Shown one piece after another: positions 10,010 through 18,280 of a stretch of DNA of 64,000 nucleotides. Location: positions 62,001-126,000 of the forward strand of contig NZ_NBZV01000003.1 in the NCBI RefSeq assembly GCF_002379095.1, read 5' to 3'. The translations under genes were made by a program, and so were the position numbers. The stretch comes from Polaromonas sp. AER18D-145. GTDB taxonomy: Bacteria; Pseudomonadota; Gammaproteobacteria; Burkholderiales; Burkholderiaceae_C. The notes below the pieces were generated by a model that ran no database searches, had not been told where the DNA came from, and saw only the letters and a list, made by a program, of their open reading frames with translations. Position 1 is the first letter of the stretch. Every line of letters begins with the position of its first letter.

Positions 10010-10074
10010 TAAGCTATTGATTTGATAGCTGCTGGCGCAGGTACTTATTGGGCTACAGGCCAAATTGGCTTGTA
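10010..10074 (+). repeat. Comamonadaceae-type 3'-end repeat, copy 1
   Basis: Contains TTTGATAGCTGCTGGCGC followed by TATTGGGCTACAGGCC. It lies 3 bases after the stop of the Bug gene on the same strand, between convergent genes. It is the reference for the 14-copy family described in the findings. Confidence 0.85.
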
Positions 10075-10093
10075 ATCAGCGCGCAGTGCCCCA

Positions 10094-10999
10094 TCAGGCG
10101 CGCTGGCCCAGCACCGCCAGGTGCTCGGCCAGCAGCTGGGCCGAAGGCGACAGCGCCGCGGCATCGCGGTAACAGATGATGAAGCGGCGCTGCGCCCAGG
10201 GCTCGGCCATGGGCACCATGGTCAGGCCGTAGGCGTCGGCGTAGATCTCGGCCACCTCGCGCGGCACCAGGCTGATCGCCAAGCCGGCGCGCACCACGCG
10301 CAGCGCGGCTTCGAAGTTGGCGACGATCACCCGCTGCGTCACGCTGCGCCCCAGCCGGGCCGCGGCGCGCTGCAGCATCACCTGCACCGCGCTGGCCACC
10401 GGCATGCTCACGTGTTCGTAGTCGAGCGTGTCCTCGAAGCGCAGGCTTTGGCGTTTGGCCAGCGGATGCTGTTTGGGTACCACCATGCACAGGTGGTCGC
10501 TGCGGTAGGGGCGTGACTGCAGCGGCCCCAGGTCCACCGCGTCCCAGCAGATGCCCAGCGAGGCGGTGCCGTCGCGCACGCCGCGCACCACCTCCGGGCT
10601 CACCCGTTCTTCCATGTCGACCTGGATGTTGGCGTGCGCCGGCAGTTGCAGGAAGGAAGCCACGTCGTCGGCCAGCGACTCGGCCATGGCCGAGGCCGAG
10701 GCCAGGATGCGCACCTGTCCGCGCACGCCGGCCGCGTAGGCCTCCATGTCTCGTTCGATGCGCGCCGCGCTAGCCAGCATGGCGCGTGCATGTTCCAGCA
10801 GGGTCTGTCCGGCGGCGGTGGGTTCCACGCCATGGCGCTTGCGCGTGAGGATGGGCGTGCCCACGGTCTGCTCCAGTTGCGCCAGCCGCTTGCTGATAGC
10901 CGAGCCGACGATGCTGGCCTTTTCGCCGGCGCGCGCAATGTTGCCGGTCTCGCAGACCGAGACAAACAGCCGCAGGGTGGTGAGGTCCAGGTCGCGCAA
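10094..10999 (-). CDS. LysR-family transcriptional regulator
   Basis: A 301-aa LTTR with an N-terminal winged HTH (residues about 4-63, LRLFVSVCETGNIARAGEKA) and a C-terminal periplasmic-binding-like effector domain. The start is TTG at 10999, with AAGGA on the minus strand 8-12 bases upstream; no in-frame ATG precedes the domain. It is divergent from the HMG-CoA-lyase-like/CaiB/Bug unit and is its probable regulator. The inducer is not inferable. Confidence 0.9.
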   Translation of the reverse strand: MRDLDLTTLRLFVSVCETGNIARAGEKASIVGSAISKRLAQLEQTVGTPILTRKRHGVEPTAAGQTLLEHARAMLASAARIERDMEAYAAGVRGQVRILASASAMAESLADDVASFLQLPAHANIQVDMEERVSPEVVRGVRDGTASLGICWDAVDLGPLQSRPYRSDHLCMVVPKQHPLAKRQSLRFEDTLDYEHVSMPVASAVQVMLQRAAARLGRSVTQRVIVANFEAALRVVRAGLAISLVPREVAEIYADAYGLTMVPMAEPWAQRRFIICYRDAAALSPSAQLLAEHLAVLGQRA

Positions 11000-11033
11000 A
11001 GTGGTTGTCCTTGGAGATTCTTGATATTCCTGA

Positions 11034-11073
11034 TTGGAAGTTTATGCGTTCCAAAATAGCAAAGAAATTTCTT
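11034..11073. promoter_or_regulatory. Candidate LysR binding region between divergent TTG-start genes
   Basis: Two dyads lie in the 131-base divergent gap. TTGGAA/TTCCAA arms at 11034-11039 and 11049-11054 have a 9-base centre. The perfect palindrome AAGAAATTTCTT is at 11062-11073. The first has the size of a LysR box (T-N11-A type). The assignment is inference from position. Confidence 0.4.
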
Positions 11074-11130
11074 CTGGGAAATTTTAAACTGTCGGCAGCA
11101 CCCCAGAACAGGCACAACAGGAGACAAACC

Positions 11131-12117
11131 TTGGCTGCACCCACTTTCACGCGAGCCGCCTTGCCGCGCCACGCCATCATTCGCGAGATGGGCCTGCGCG
11201 ACGGCCTGCAAAGCATTGCGCAGGTGATGCCCACCGCGCAAAAACTCGAATGGCTGCGCGGCGCGTACGACGCCGGCCAGCGCGAGATCGAGGTCGGCTC
11301 CTTTGTGCCCGCGCGCCTGCTGCCGCAACTGGCCGACACCGCTGAGCTGGTGGCCTTTGCCAAAACCCTGCCGGGCCTCGCCGTGTCGGTGCTGGTGCCC
11401 AACTTCAAGGGCGCGGAGCGTGCCATCGAGGGCAATGCCGACCTGATGCTGGTGCCGCTCTCGGCCAGCCATGCCCACAGCCTGGCCAACCTGCGCAAGA
11501 CACCCGACGAGGTTGTGGCCGAGATCGCCCGCATACGCGCGGCGCGCGACGCGGCCGGTTCGTCCACCCTGATCGAGGTCGGCATCAGCACCGCTTTTGG
11601 CTGCACCTTGCAGGGCAGGGTGGAGCCCGCCGAGGTGCTGCGCCTCGTCAAGGCCGTGCTCGACACCGGCGTGGACCGCGTGAGCCTGGCCGACACCGTG
11701 GGGTATGCCGACCCGGCCATGGTGCAGAAACTGTTTGCGCTCACGCTGCCTGTCGCCGGCGACAAACTCAATTGCGGCCACTTCCACGACACACGCGGCC
11801 TGGGCCTGGCCAACGTGTATGCCGCGCTGCAGATGGGCGTGACACGTTTCGACGCCTGCCTGGGCGGCATAGGCGGTTGCCCGCATGCGCCCGGCGCCAG
11901 CGGCAACGTCGCCACCGAAGACCTGGCCTACCTGCTGGCCAGCATGGGCATCAGCACCGGGCAGGACTTCGACCAACTGATCGCATTGCGCAAAAAACTC
12001 GCCGGCTGGCTCAGTGGCGAGACCCTGCACGGCACCTTGTGGCGCGCCGGCCTGCCCAAAACCATGAAGTCCGACGCCGCCGCGGTTCCTGTGGCCTCTG
12101 TGGCCGCACTGGCCTGA
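11131..12117 (+). CDS. Hydroxymethylglutaryl-CoA lyase-like enzyme
   Basis: A 328-aa TIM-barrel lyase of the HMGL-like/DRE superfamily. The catalytic signature REMGLRDGLQ is near residues 17-26. A divalent-metal His pair occurs in NCGHFHDTRG, and the GCPHAPGASGN loop with its active-site Cys is present. It splits a 3-hydroxy-3-methyl acyl-CoA type substrate to acetyl-CoA or pyruvate plus a keto acid. The CaiB transferase next to it would supply the CoA ester, so a dicarboxylate such as hydroxymethylglutarate or citramalate is plausible but unproven. TTG 11131 was chosen for AGGAG at about 11119; ATG 11044 is in frame but overlaps the promoter region. Confidence 0.85.
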   Translation: MAAPTFTRAALPRHAIIREMGLRDGLQSIAQVMPTAQKLEWLRGAYDAGQREIEVGSFVPARLLPQLADTAELVAFAKTLPGLAVSVLVPNFKGAERAIEGNADLMLVPLSASHAHSLANLRKTPDEVVAEIARIRAARDAAGSSTLIEVGISTAFGCTLQGRVEPAEVLRLVKAVLDTGVDRVSLADTVGYADPAMVQKLFALTLPVAGDKLNCGHFHDTRGLGLANVYAALQMGVTRFDACLGGIGGCPHAPGASGNVATEDLAYLLASMGISTGQDFDQLIALRKKLAGWLSGETLHGTLWRAGLPKTMKSDAAAVPVASVAALA

Positions 12118-12157
12118 ACCACCGTTTTTAACCCGAGCTAACCCAACCGGAATCCCG

Positions 12158-13363
12158 ATGACAAGCACTGACAGCAACGCACCGCAACCCCTCACCGGCC
12201 TGCGCGTCATCGAGTTCACCCACATGGTCATGGGCCCGACCTGCGGCATGGTGCTGGCCGACATGGGCGCCGAGGTCATCAAGATCGAACCGATTGACGG
12301 CGACCGCACGCGCCGCCTGCTGGGCGCGGGCTCGGGCTTTTTTCCCATGTTCAACCGCAACAAGAAAAGCATGGGCATCGACCTGCACAGCGAGGCCGGC
12401 GCGGCGCTGGCGCGCAAGCTCTGCGCCACGGCCGACGTGGTGGCCGAGAACTTCAAGCCCGGCACCATGGCCAAGTACGGCCTGGACTATGCCGCGCTGA
12501 GCCAGGTCAACCCGCGCGTGATCTACGTGAGCCACAAGGGGTTTCTGCCCGGCCCCTACGACCACCGCACCGCGCTCGACGAGGTGGTGCAGATGATGGG
12601 CGGCCTGGCCTACATGACGGGCCGGCCCGGCGACCCGCTGCGCGCCGGCACCAGCGTCAACGACATCATGGGCGGGCTGTTCGGCGCCATCGGCGCGTTG
12701 GGCGCGCTGATCCAGCGTGGCATCACCGGCAATGGCATGGAGGTGCAGTCGGCGCTGTACGAGAACAATGTGTTTCTCATGGGCCAGCACATGCTGCAGT
12801 TCGCCATGACCGGCAAACACCCGGCGCCCATGCCCGCGCGCGACAACCCCTGGGCCGTCTACGACGTGTTCACGGTGAAGGACGGCGAGCAGATCTTCCT
12901 GGCCGCGGTCAGCGACGCGCAGTGGCTGACCTTTTGCGACGTGCTCGGTTTCCCCGACCTGAAAGCCGAGCCCGAACTCGCCACCAACAACCTGCGCGTG
13001 GCCCTGCGCCCGCGCCTGCTCAAGACCATTGCCGAACGCATTGCCGGGCGCAGCGCGGCCGAGCTGTCGGCCATCATGGAAAAGGCCGGCCTGCCGTTTG
13101 CGCCTATCCGCCGGCCCGAAGACCTGCTGGACGACGAACACCTGCTGGCCACTGGCGGCCTGGCCGACGTGCGCCTGCCCGACGGCCCGAAAGCCGGCGA
13201 GAGTGTCAAGACCACGCTGTTTCCCATCACCATGGGTGGCCAGCGCCTGGGCGTACGCCTGCACCCGCCGCGCCTGGGCGAACACACGCGCGAGCTGCTG
13301 GAAGGCCTGGGACTGGGCGCCAGCGAGATCGATGCGTTGAGGGCGCAGGCTGTGGTGGCCTGA
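12158..13363 (+). CDS. CaiB/BaiF family III CoA-transferase
   Basis: A 401-aa formyl-CoA-transferase-type enzyme. Visible features are the N-terminal LTGLRVIEFTHMVMGPTCG block, the catalytic Asp region, the GAEVIKIEP motif and the conserved central NPRVIYVSHKGF. It moves CoA between carboxylic acids without ATP. It sits 40 bases after the HMGL-like gene and before a Bug receptor, so receptor, activation and cleavage form a small acid-degradation unit. The substrate is unknown. Confidence 0.9.
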   Translation: MTSTDSNAPQPLTGLRVIEFTHMVMGPTCGMVLADMGAEVIKIEPIDGDRTRRLLGAGSGFFPMFNRNKKSMGIDLHSEAGAALARKLCATADVVAENFKPGTMAKYGLDYAALSQVNPRVIYVSHKGFLPGPYDHRTALDEVVQMMGGLAYMTGRPGDPLRAGTSVNDIMGGLFGAIGALGALIQRGITGNGMEVQSALYENNVFLMGQHMLQFAMTGKHPAPMPARDNPWAVYDVFTVKDGEQIFLAAVSDAQWLTFCDVLGFPDLKAEPELATNNLRVALRPRLLKTIAERIAGRSAAELSAIMEKAGLPFAPIRRPEDLLDDEHLLATGGLADVRLPDGPKAGESVKTTLFPITMGGQRLGVRLHPPRLGEHTRELLEGLGLGASEIDALRAQAVVA

Positions 13364-13410
13364 ACCGTCGTTGAAGAGTGAGTGAATTGCAAAACCAAAG
13401 AAGGAGACAA

Positions 13411-14415
13411 ATGATGAAAACCGTAGAACAACACATGCTGTCACGCCGCCATGCCCTGGCCGCCCTGGGCGGCCTCGGCCTGGGTGCCGCCGGCCTGTCG
13501 CTGGGCGGTGCAGCGCATGCGCAGAGCGACAAGGCGGTGCGCTTCATCCTGCCCATCAGCGCTGGCTCGGGGGTGGACACCATCGTCCGCGCCTCCAGCG
13601 CGGCGCTGTCCAAAGCGCTGGGCCAGACGGTGGTGATCGAGAACCAGCCCGGCGCCGGCGGCCTGGTGGGCACTTCGGCCATGATCAAGTCGCCGCCCGA
13701 CGGCCAGACGCTGAGCGTGGTCTCCAACAACCACGTGATCTACCCCAGCGTGCTCAAGTCCGTGCCTTTCGACCCGGTCAACGACATCACGCCGATTGCG
13801 GTGCTGGGCGCGACACCCATGGTGCTGGTGGTCAACTCGAAGCTGCCGGTCAAAGACCTCAGGGAATTCATTGCCCTGCTCAAGGCCAACCCCGGCAAGT
13901 ACAACTACGCCTCGTCGGGCAACGGCACCATCCTGCACCTGGCGGCCGAGATCTTCAAGGACCTGACGCGCACCTTTTCCACCCACATTCCCTACCGCGG
14001 CTTCGGCCCGATGATGCAGGACATCGTCGGCGGCCAGGTCGACTGGGGCGTGGGCGCGCTGCCTGCGGTGGCGGGCCAGGTGAAGGCGGGCAACCTGCGC
14101 GCCCTGTGCATCGCTTCGCTGGCGCGCAGCCCGGCCGCGCCCGACATTCCGACCTCGGCCGAAGCGGGCCTGCCCTTCTACGTGGTGGAGGGCTGGTTCG
14201 CCGCCGTGGGCCCCAAGGGCATGAGCGCCGAGAACGTCAGCCGCATCCACGCTGCCTTCTCCACGGCTTTCGCCACGCCCGAGGTCAAGGAGGCCATGGC
14301 CAAACAGGGCAACATCATCAAGGTAGCTACGCCCGAAGCCTCGAAAGAGTTCTTTGCCAGCGAACTCAAGCGATACGCCCGCGTCGTCAAAAGTGCCGGG
14401 GTGGTGCCGCAGTAA
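13411..14415 (+). CDS. Bug-family (TctC-like) periplasmic solute receptor
   Basis: 334 aa with a twin-arginine-like signal (SRRHALAALGGLGLGAAGL, cleaved near AHAQ) and the receptor signature FILPISAGSGVDTIVR and ENQPGAGG. AAGGAGA is 5 bases before ATG 13411. It is the last gene of the LysR-regulated HMGL/CaiB unit and probably captures its substrate. No TctAB permease is nearby. Confidence 0.9.
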   Translation: MMKTVEQHMLSRRHALAALGGLGLGAAGLSLGGAAHAQSDKAVRFILPISAGSGVDTIVRASSAALSKALGQTVVIENQPGAGGLVGTSAMIKSPPDGQTLSVVSNNHVIYPSVLKSVPFDPVNDITPIAVLGATPMVLVVNSKLPVKDLREFIALLKANPGKYNYASSGNGTILHLAAEIFKDLTRTFSTHIPYRGFGPMMQDIVGGQVDWGVGALPAVAGQVKAGNLRALCIASLARSPAAPDIPTSAEAGLPFYVVEGWFAAVGPKGMSAENVSRIHAAFSTAFATPEVKEAMAKQGNIIKVATPEASKEFFASELKRYARVVKSAGVVPQ

Positions 14416-14438
14416 GCCGCATGGGAGCGTTTCGGCGC

Positions 14439-14500
14439 TCCTGATTTGATAGCTGCTTGCGCGCACAGGTATTTGGCTGGAGGCCGATTTTGGGTTGTAA
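14439..14500 (+). repeat. 3'-end repeat, copy 2
   Basis: CTGATTTGATAGCTGCTTGCGC, then TTTGGCTGGAGGCCGATTTT. It lies 24 bases after the stop of the preceding Bug gene, same orientation, between convergent genes. Confidence 0.85.
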
Positions 14501-14532
14501 AAAGTAAGCGCTCAGGCAGTATGGGCTGGTTT

Positions 14533-14613
14533 TACTCCCTCTCCCCCTGGGAGAGGGCAGGGGTGAGGGTTGGCGGCCCTCACCCCCACCCTCTCCCGGA
14601 GGGCGAGGGGGGC
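14533..14613. repeat. C/G-rich palindromic intergenic element (compound)
   Basis: Three nested inverted repeats of the CCCTCTCCC / GGGAGAGGG and GGGTGAGGG / CCCTCACCC type, in an 80-base block just downstream of the osmolyte-transporter fusion gene. A related single copy lies on the other side of that gene at 16231-16272. Likely a dispersed REP-like element. Confidence 0.8.
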
Positions 14614-14638
14614 AAGACAAAGTAGCCTTTTCGGGCTT

Positions 14639-16186
14639 TCAACCGGCGCGGCGGCGCCGCATCAGCCAGTCAACGCCTTCAAACAGCGCTTCGCTGAGCA
14701 GCGCCAGCAAGGTGGCGGGCAGGGCGCCGGCCAGCAGCAACTGGCCGTCGTTCAGCGCCAGCCCGGTGACGATGCGCTCGCCGTAACCGCCCGCACCGAT
14801 GAAAGCGGCAATCGTCGCCGTGCCAATGGCTATGGCGGTGGCCGTGCGCACGCCGGCCACGATGGTGGGCAGCGCCAGCGGCAGCTCGATGTGGCGCATG
14901 CGCTGGCTCGCCGTCATGCCCAGCGCCTGCCCGGCCAGGCGCAGGCCGGGCGACACCTCGTTCAACCCCGCCACCGTGTTGCGCATGATGGGCAGCAGCG
15001 CATACAGCATTAGCGCCATCAGCGCCGGCACGGTGCCGATCACGCCCAGCAGCGAGATCAGCATGGCCAGCAGCGCCAGCGAAGGCACGGTCTGCATCAG
15101 CCCGGTGGCGCCCAGCACCAGCGCGCGCAGGCGCGGGTGCGGAAACACCCATACCGCCAGCGGAATGCCGATCAGCGCCGCCAGCCCGACCGAAATCAAG
15201 GTCAGCGCCAGGTGCTGCCGCGTCAGCCGCGCCAGATCCGGGCCGAACAGCTTGTCCCAGAAGCCGCGCTGGTTCGGGTCTTGTGTTGTGCTGGTGACAG
15301 CTGGTGCGCCACCGGCCTTGGCAGCCAAGTGGTCGCGGGCGATGACATCAAACGCCACGCCCTGCAGCTCGGCCCGCGCGTTCATCGCAATCATCGCGTT
15401 TTCGTCGATGCTGCCACTGAGCTTTTGCAGCGCCGCCCAGGCTTGCGGAAAACGCGTGGGCACATCCAGCCGATACAGCAGCACCGCGTCATAGCGCGGG
15501 AAGTAAGCCTTGTCGTCCTTCAGCACGCGCAGGCCCAGGTGACCAATCTTTGCGTCGGTGGTGTAGATGTCGATCACGTCCACCTGCTTTTGCGCAATCG
15601 CGTCATAGGCCAGCCCGTGGTCCAGCGCCACCGGCACCTGCGCCGCGCCATAACGCTGCGCCAGCCCGCGCCAGCCGTCGGCCCGGCCAATGAACTCGTT
15701 CGACAGGCCCAGCTTTAGCGCCGGGTGTTTCACCAGATCGCTGAGCGACGTGATGCCCAGCCGCTGCGCCGTGTCTTCACGCATGGCCAGCGCGTAGCCG
15801 TCGTTAAACCCCAGCGGCACCGCCACACCCAGGCCCAGCGGCGCCAACGCAGCGTTCATGGCCTGCGTCGTCATGGCCGCATCACCCTTGAGGATCTCCT
15901 GGCTGATGGTGCCCACGTACTCCGGGTAGAGGTCGATGCTGCCCGAGCGCAGCGCTTCATAAACAATGGCCGTGTTGCCCAGGCCCTGCAGCACCGAGGG
16001 CGGCGTGGGCGTGTGCGGCGCCGCCGTCTGCGCCAGCACCTGCGCGAGGATGTAGGACTCGGTGAAACGTTTGGACCCAATGCGCAGCGTGTCGTTGGCG
16101 GGCGGCGCGGCGAGGGCAAAGCTGCTGATGGCGGCCAGCACCAGGGCGATGCAGCAGGCGGCAAGGGCGGGGAGGCGGCAGGTCAT
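14639..16186 (-). CDS. Osmoprotectant (glycine betaine/choline) ABC transporter: fused substrate-binding and permease protein
   Basis: 515 aa. A signal-anchor at residues 1-26 is followed by an OpuAC/OsmF-like binding domain (about 30-300, RIGSKRFTESYILAQVL, LYPEYVGTISQEIL). A BPD-type permease (about 325-510) has TVPSLALLAML and the EAA-like segment GLRLAGQALGMT. Such fusions are a known architecture for quaternary-amine uptake. No ATP-binding subunit is next to it; the gene stands alone between convergent and divergent neighbours. ATG 16186 is chosen because upstream in-frame residues lack similarity and run through a repeat. Confidence 0.88.
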   Translation of the reverse strand: MTCRLPALAACCIALVLAAISSFALAAPPANDTLRIGSKRFTESYILAQVLAQTAAPHTPTPPSVLQGLGNTAIVYEALRSGSIDLYPEYVGTISQEILKGDAAMTTQAMNAALAPLGLGVAVPLGFNDGYALAMREDTAQRLGITSLSDLVKHPALKLGLSNEFIGRADGWRGLAQRYGAAQVPVALDHGLAYDAIAQKQVDVIDIYTTDAKIGHLGLRVLKDDKAYFPRYDAVLLYRLDVPTRFPQAWAALQKLSGSIDENAMIAMNARAELQGVAFDVIARDHLAAKAGGAPAVTSTTQDPNQRGFWDKLFGPDLARLTRQHLALTLISVGLAALIGIPLAVWVFPHPRLRALVLGATGLMQTVPSLALLAMLISLLGVIGTVPALMALMLYALLPIMRNTVAGLNEVSPGLRLAGQALGMTASQRMRHIELPLALPTIVAGVRTATAIAIGTATIAAFIGAGGYGERIVTGLALNDGQLLLAGALPATLLALLSEALFEGVDWLMRRRRAG

Positions 16187-16230
16187 GGGTTTGGTGATCT
16201 TTTTCAAATACACGACAGTGAATTGAACTG

Positions 16231-16272
16231 CTCTCACCCTCGCCCTTTGGGAGAGGGGCGGGGTGAGGGATG
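16231..16272. repeat. C/G-rich palindromic intergenic element
   Basis: CTCACCCTCGCCC, TTGGGAGAGGGGCG and GGGTGAGGG form an imperfect hairpin. It is the same family as 14533-14613, and the two bracket the osmolyte transporter gene. Confidence 0.75.
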
Positions 16273-16392
16273 GAGCGTTCCGATGGTCATGTTTTTTGAA
16301 ACGCTCACCAGTATCGCCGCGTCGGCTGCAGGCGCCAACACCCTGTGGCAGACTGCATCCCGAACGCACCCACCCATCAACACAAAGACCCC

Positions 16393-17031
16393 ATGCCCAT
16401 CCAGCTCTACACCTTCGACACCCCCAACGGCCGCAAGATCAGTGTTGCCCTCGAAGAAATGGGCCTGCCCTACGAGGTGCACGTGGTGGACATCACCCAG
16501 GGCGAGCAGACCGCGCCCGAGTTCCTGAAGATCAGCCCCAACAACAAGATCCCCGCCATCATCGACCCCGACGGCCCGGGCGGCCAACCGATCAGCGTCT
16601 TCGAGTCCGGCGCCATCCTGATCTACCTGGCCGAAAAGACCGGCACCTTCCTGCCCAAAGACCCACGCGCCCGCGTCGCCGCTTTGGAATGGCTGATGTT
16701 CCAGGTGGGCGGCTTCGGCCCCATGCCCGGCCAGGTGCACCACTTCGCCGGGCTGGAAAACGAAGCCGATCGCCGCTACGGCCTGGAGCGCTTCATGGCC
16801 GAAACCCGCCGCCTCTACGGCGTGATGGACCGCCGCCTGGCCGACCACACCTTCTTTGCAGGCAAAGAAATCTCAATAGCCGACTTCGCCATCGTCGGCT
16901 GGGCTTGGCGGCATGAGCGGCACAAGATTGACCTGGCGGATTTTCCGAATGTTCAGCGGTGGTACCGGGGGGTGATGGCGCGGGATGCGGTGATGCGGGG
17001 GTTTGCGGTGGGGTTGAAGCGATCGTCTTGA
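16393..17031 (+). CDS. yfcG: Glutathione S-transferase / disulfide-bond oxidoreductase, YfcG type
   Basis: 212 aa. The N-terminal thioredoxin-like GST domain (about 1-85) has TPNGRKISVALEE, ISPNNKIPAI and the glutathione gamma-Glu-binding FESGAILIYLAEK. The C-terminal helical domain has WLMFQVGGFGPMPGQVHHF, characteristic of the YfcG/Ure2-like group. These enzymes use glutathione for disulfide reduction. It is monocistronic. No clear Shine-Dalgarno precedes ATG 16393. Confidence 0.88.
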   Translation: MPIQLYTFDTPNGRKISVALEEMGLPYEVHVVDITQGEQTAPEFLKISPNNKIPAIIDPDGPGGQPISVFESGAILIYLAEKTGTFLPKDPRARVAALEWLMFQVGGFGPMPGQVHHFAGLENEADRRYGLERFMAETRRLYGVMDRRLADHTFFAGKEISIADFAIVGWAWRHERHKIDLADFPNVQRWYRGVMARDAVMRGFAVGLKRSS

Positions 17032-17045
17032 TGATGCGAGCCTGC

Positions 17046-17108
17046 TCAATAGCTATAAATTAGATAGCTACTTGCGTCCGCTGCATAAGGGATGTAGGCC
17101 GATTCTGT
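17046..17108 (+). repeat. 3'-end repeat, copy 3 (diverged)
   Basis: TTAGATAGCTACTTGCGTCC, then AAGGGATGTAGGCCGATTC. It follows the GST stop by 14 bases, same strand. It forms the left border of a low-GC segment; copy 4 forms the right border. Confidence 0.7.
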
Positions 17109-17377
17109 ATTCAGTTCCTTCTGAAAATATATTCATAGGTACTCATCGGGCGCTTGTGGCATGTCCTCTCATTGGGGGATGCCTCTTGGCGGGCTCGCAC
17201 CTAGAATCGACCAGAGGCAACACCAATGACGCCAGAGCAATAAGCGAGAGTCAGCTTAAACACGCTGTTGCAGCAAGCAGGCTGGCATGTCTGCGATATG
17301 GCTAACCTCAGGGGTGCATGGGCGCTACTGCGGGTAGAACTTAAAAAATAATTCGAAGTTTATAAAATGGAGGGTGA
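17109..17377. promoter_or_regulatory. Non-coding leader of the low-GC two-gene module
   Basis: About 270 bases without a credible gene. The last 40 bases are AT-rich, with TATAAA at 17361-17366 and a GGAGGG ribosome-binding site at 17369-17374 before ATG 17378. GC content falls from here until about 18760. No integrase, tRNA or direct-repeat attachment site was seen. Confidence 0.5.
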
Positions 17378-18280
17378 ATGACCAAACAAGCCAAGTATTA
17401 CCTCGGTAGGATTCGAAAACGTGGCGAACTTACTGCGGCAAAGATCGCCGAAGCTATGCGCGAACCTGAAACTATCGAATATCGTGGTACGCGCTACAGC
17501 TTCATTGACTTTCAGACGTTTGGCTCGCCCGGCAGTGAAACTGGGTTTTACGCGAAGATTGCGAAATACAGGCAATTGGGTTCAGTTGAGGTCGTTCATG
17601 AGGCCCAACATGCGTCTGCCGCTGCCGCAGTTCCAAACCTCATTGATGTCGCAAGCCCGTTTGTATATCTGCCAGGGTTTAGCGGCATTGCCTATCGGCA
17701 TATCTGGAATGCCTTTCCAAGTGAGCAGTTTGAAAAAGTATTTAAAGACTTGGTTGAGGCGAAGTACCAGAAGTTTTTTGTCGCATGCGACATTGAAGCA
17801 GTTGCTGATTTGCGAACTTTTGTAACTAGGCTTGCAGGTTTGGACAGGATTACGGAATTGCAGGCTACGGTGTTTCCACCGAACCCCCTATTTGGCCCTT
17901 GCTGGAAATCATTGAGTGAATATTTGCTGAAGCGAAAACTAAAAGAGGCCGTCATCAAAGAGGAGGGCATTCAAGGCATTGAAACAAAATTGCCAGAGAT
18001 CGCGGCTGCGTTTCTTTCGGATAAGCCAGCCGCAGAAATGGTTGCGCTAATGGAGCCATTGCTGGACGGCCTTGGTGATGCGGCCTTATTAATGGCTGCT
18101 GACGGCTATGGTCGTGCACGGGTGAAGGGTTCAGAGCGTGGTCGGGATGTCATCATCCGAACCAGCGAGAACCAAAAGAGTTTCTTGTTTGAAGGTGACC
18201 CACATCCATCGCGGCTTTTCGAGCAGGCTTTTGATGCATTTAGAAAAATCAACGACGAGCGAGGCCTTGAGCATCCATGA
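17378..18280 (+). CDS. Uncharacterised 300-aa protein, first gene of a low-GC two-gene module (possible phage-defence sensor)
   Basis: Not assigned to a named family. It is soluble, with no signal peptide or membrane segment. It begins KYYLGRIRKRGELTAAK and alternates predicted strands and helices, including a hydrophobic strand PFVYLPGFSGIAYRHIW near the middle and helix-rich ends. Codon usage is clearly AT-richer than the flanks, which suggests transfer. Its stop overlaps the next start (ATGA at 18277-18280), so the two are translationally coupled. The order and sizes (300-aa soluble, then 153-aa four-helix membrane protein) resemble lambda RexA (279 aa) and RexB (144 aa). A KwaB- or DUF4747-like protein is an alternative. 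Function is inference only. Confidence 0.6.
   Translation: MTKQAKYYLGRIRKRGELTAAKIAEAMREPETIEYRGTRYSFIDFQTFGSPGSETGFYAKIAKYRQLGSVEVVHEAQHASAAAAVPNLIDVASPFVYLPGFSGIAYRHIWNAFPSEQFEKVFKDLVEAKYQKFFVACDIEAVADLRTFVTRLAGLDRITELQATVFPPNPLFGPCWKSLSEYLLKRKLKEAVIKEEGIQGIETKLPEIAAAFLSDKPAAEMVALMEPLLDGLGDAALLMAADGYGRARVKGSERGRDVIIRTSENQKSFLFEGDPHPSRLFEQAFDAFRKINDERGLEHP

Noticed and set aside
11044-11130. ATG 11044 as start of the HMGL-like gene
   Set aside because: It lies within the dyad/promoter region and adds 29 residues unlike the family; TTG 11131 has a good ribosome-binding site.
17072-17305. A 77-codon open frame in the gap before the low-GC module
   Set aside because: It overlaps repeat copy 3, has no ribosome-binding site and no recognisable features.
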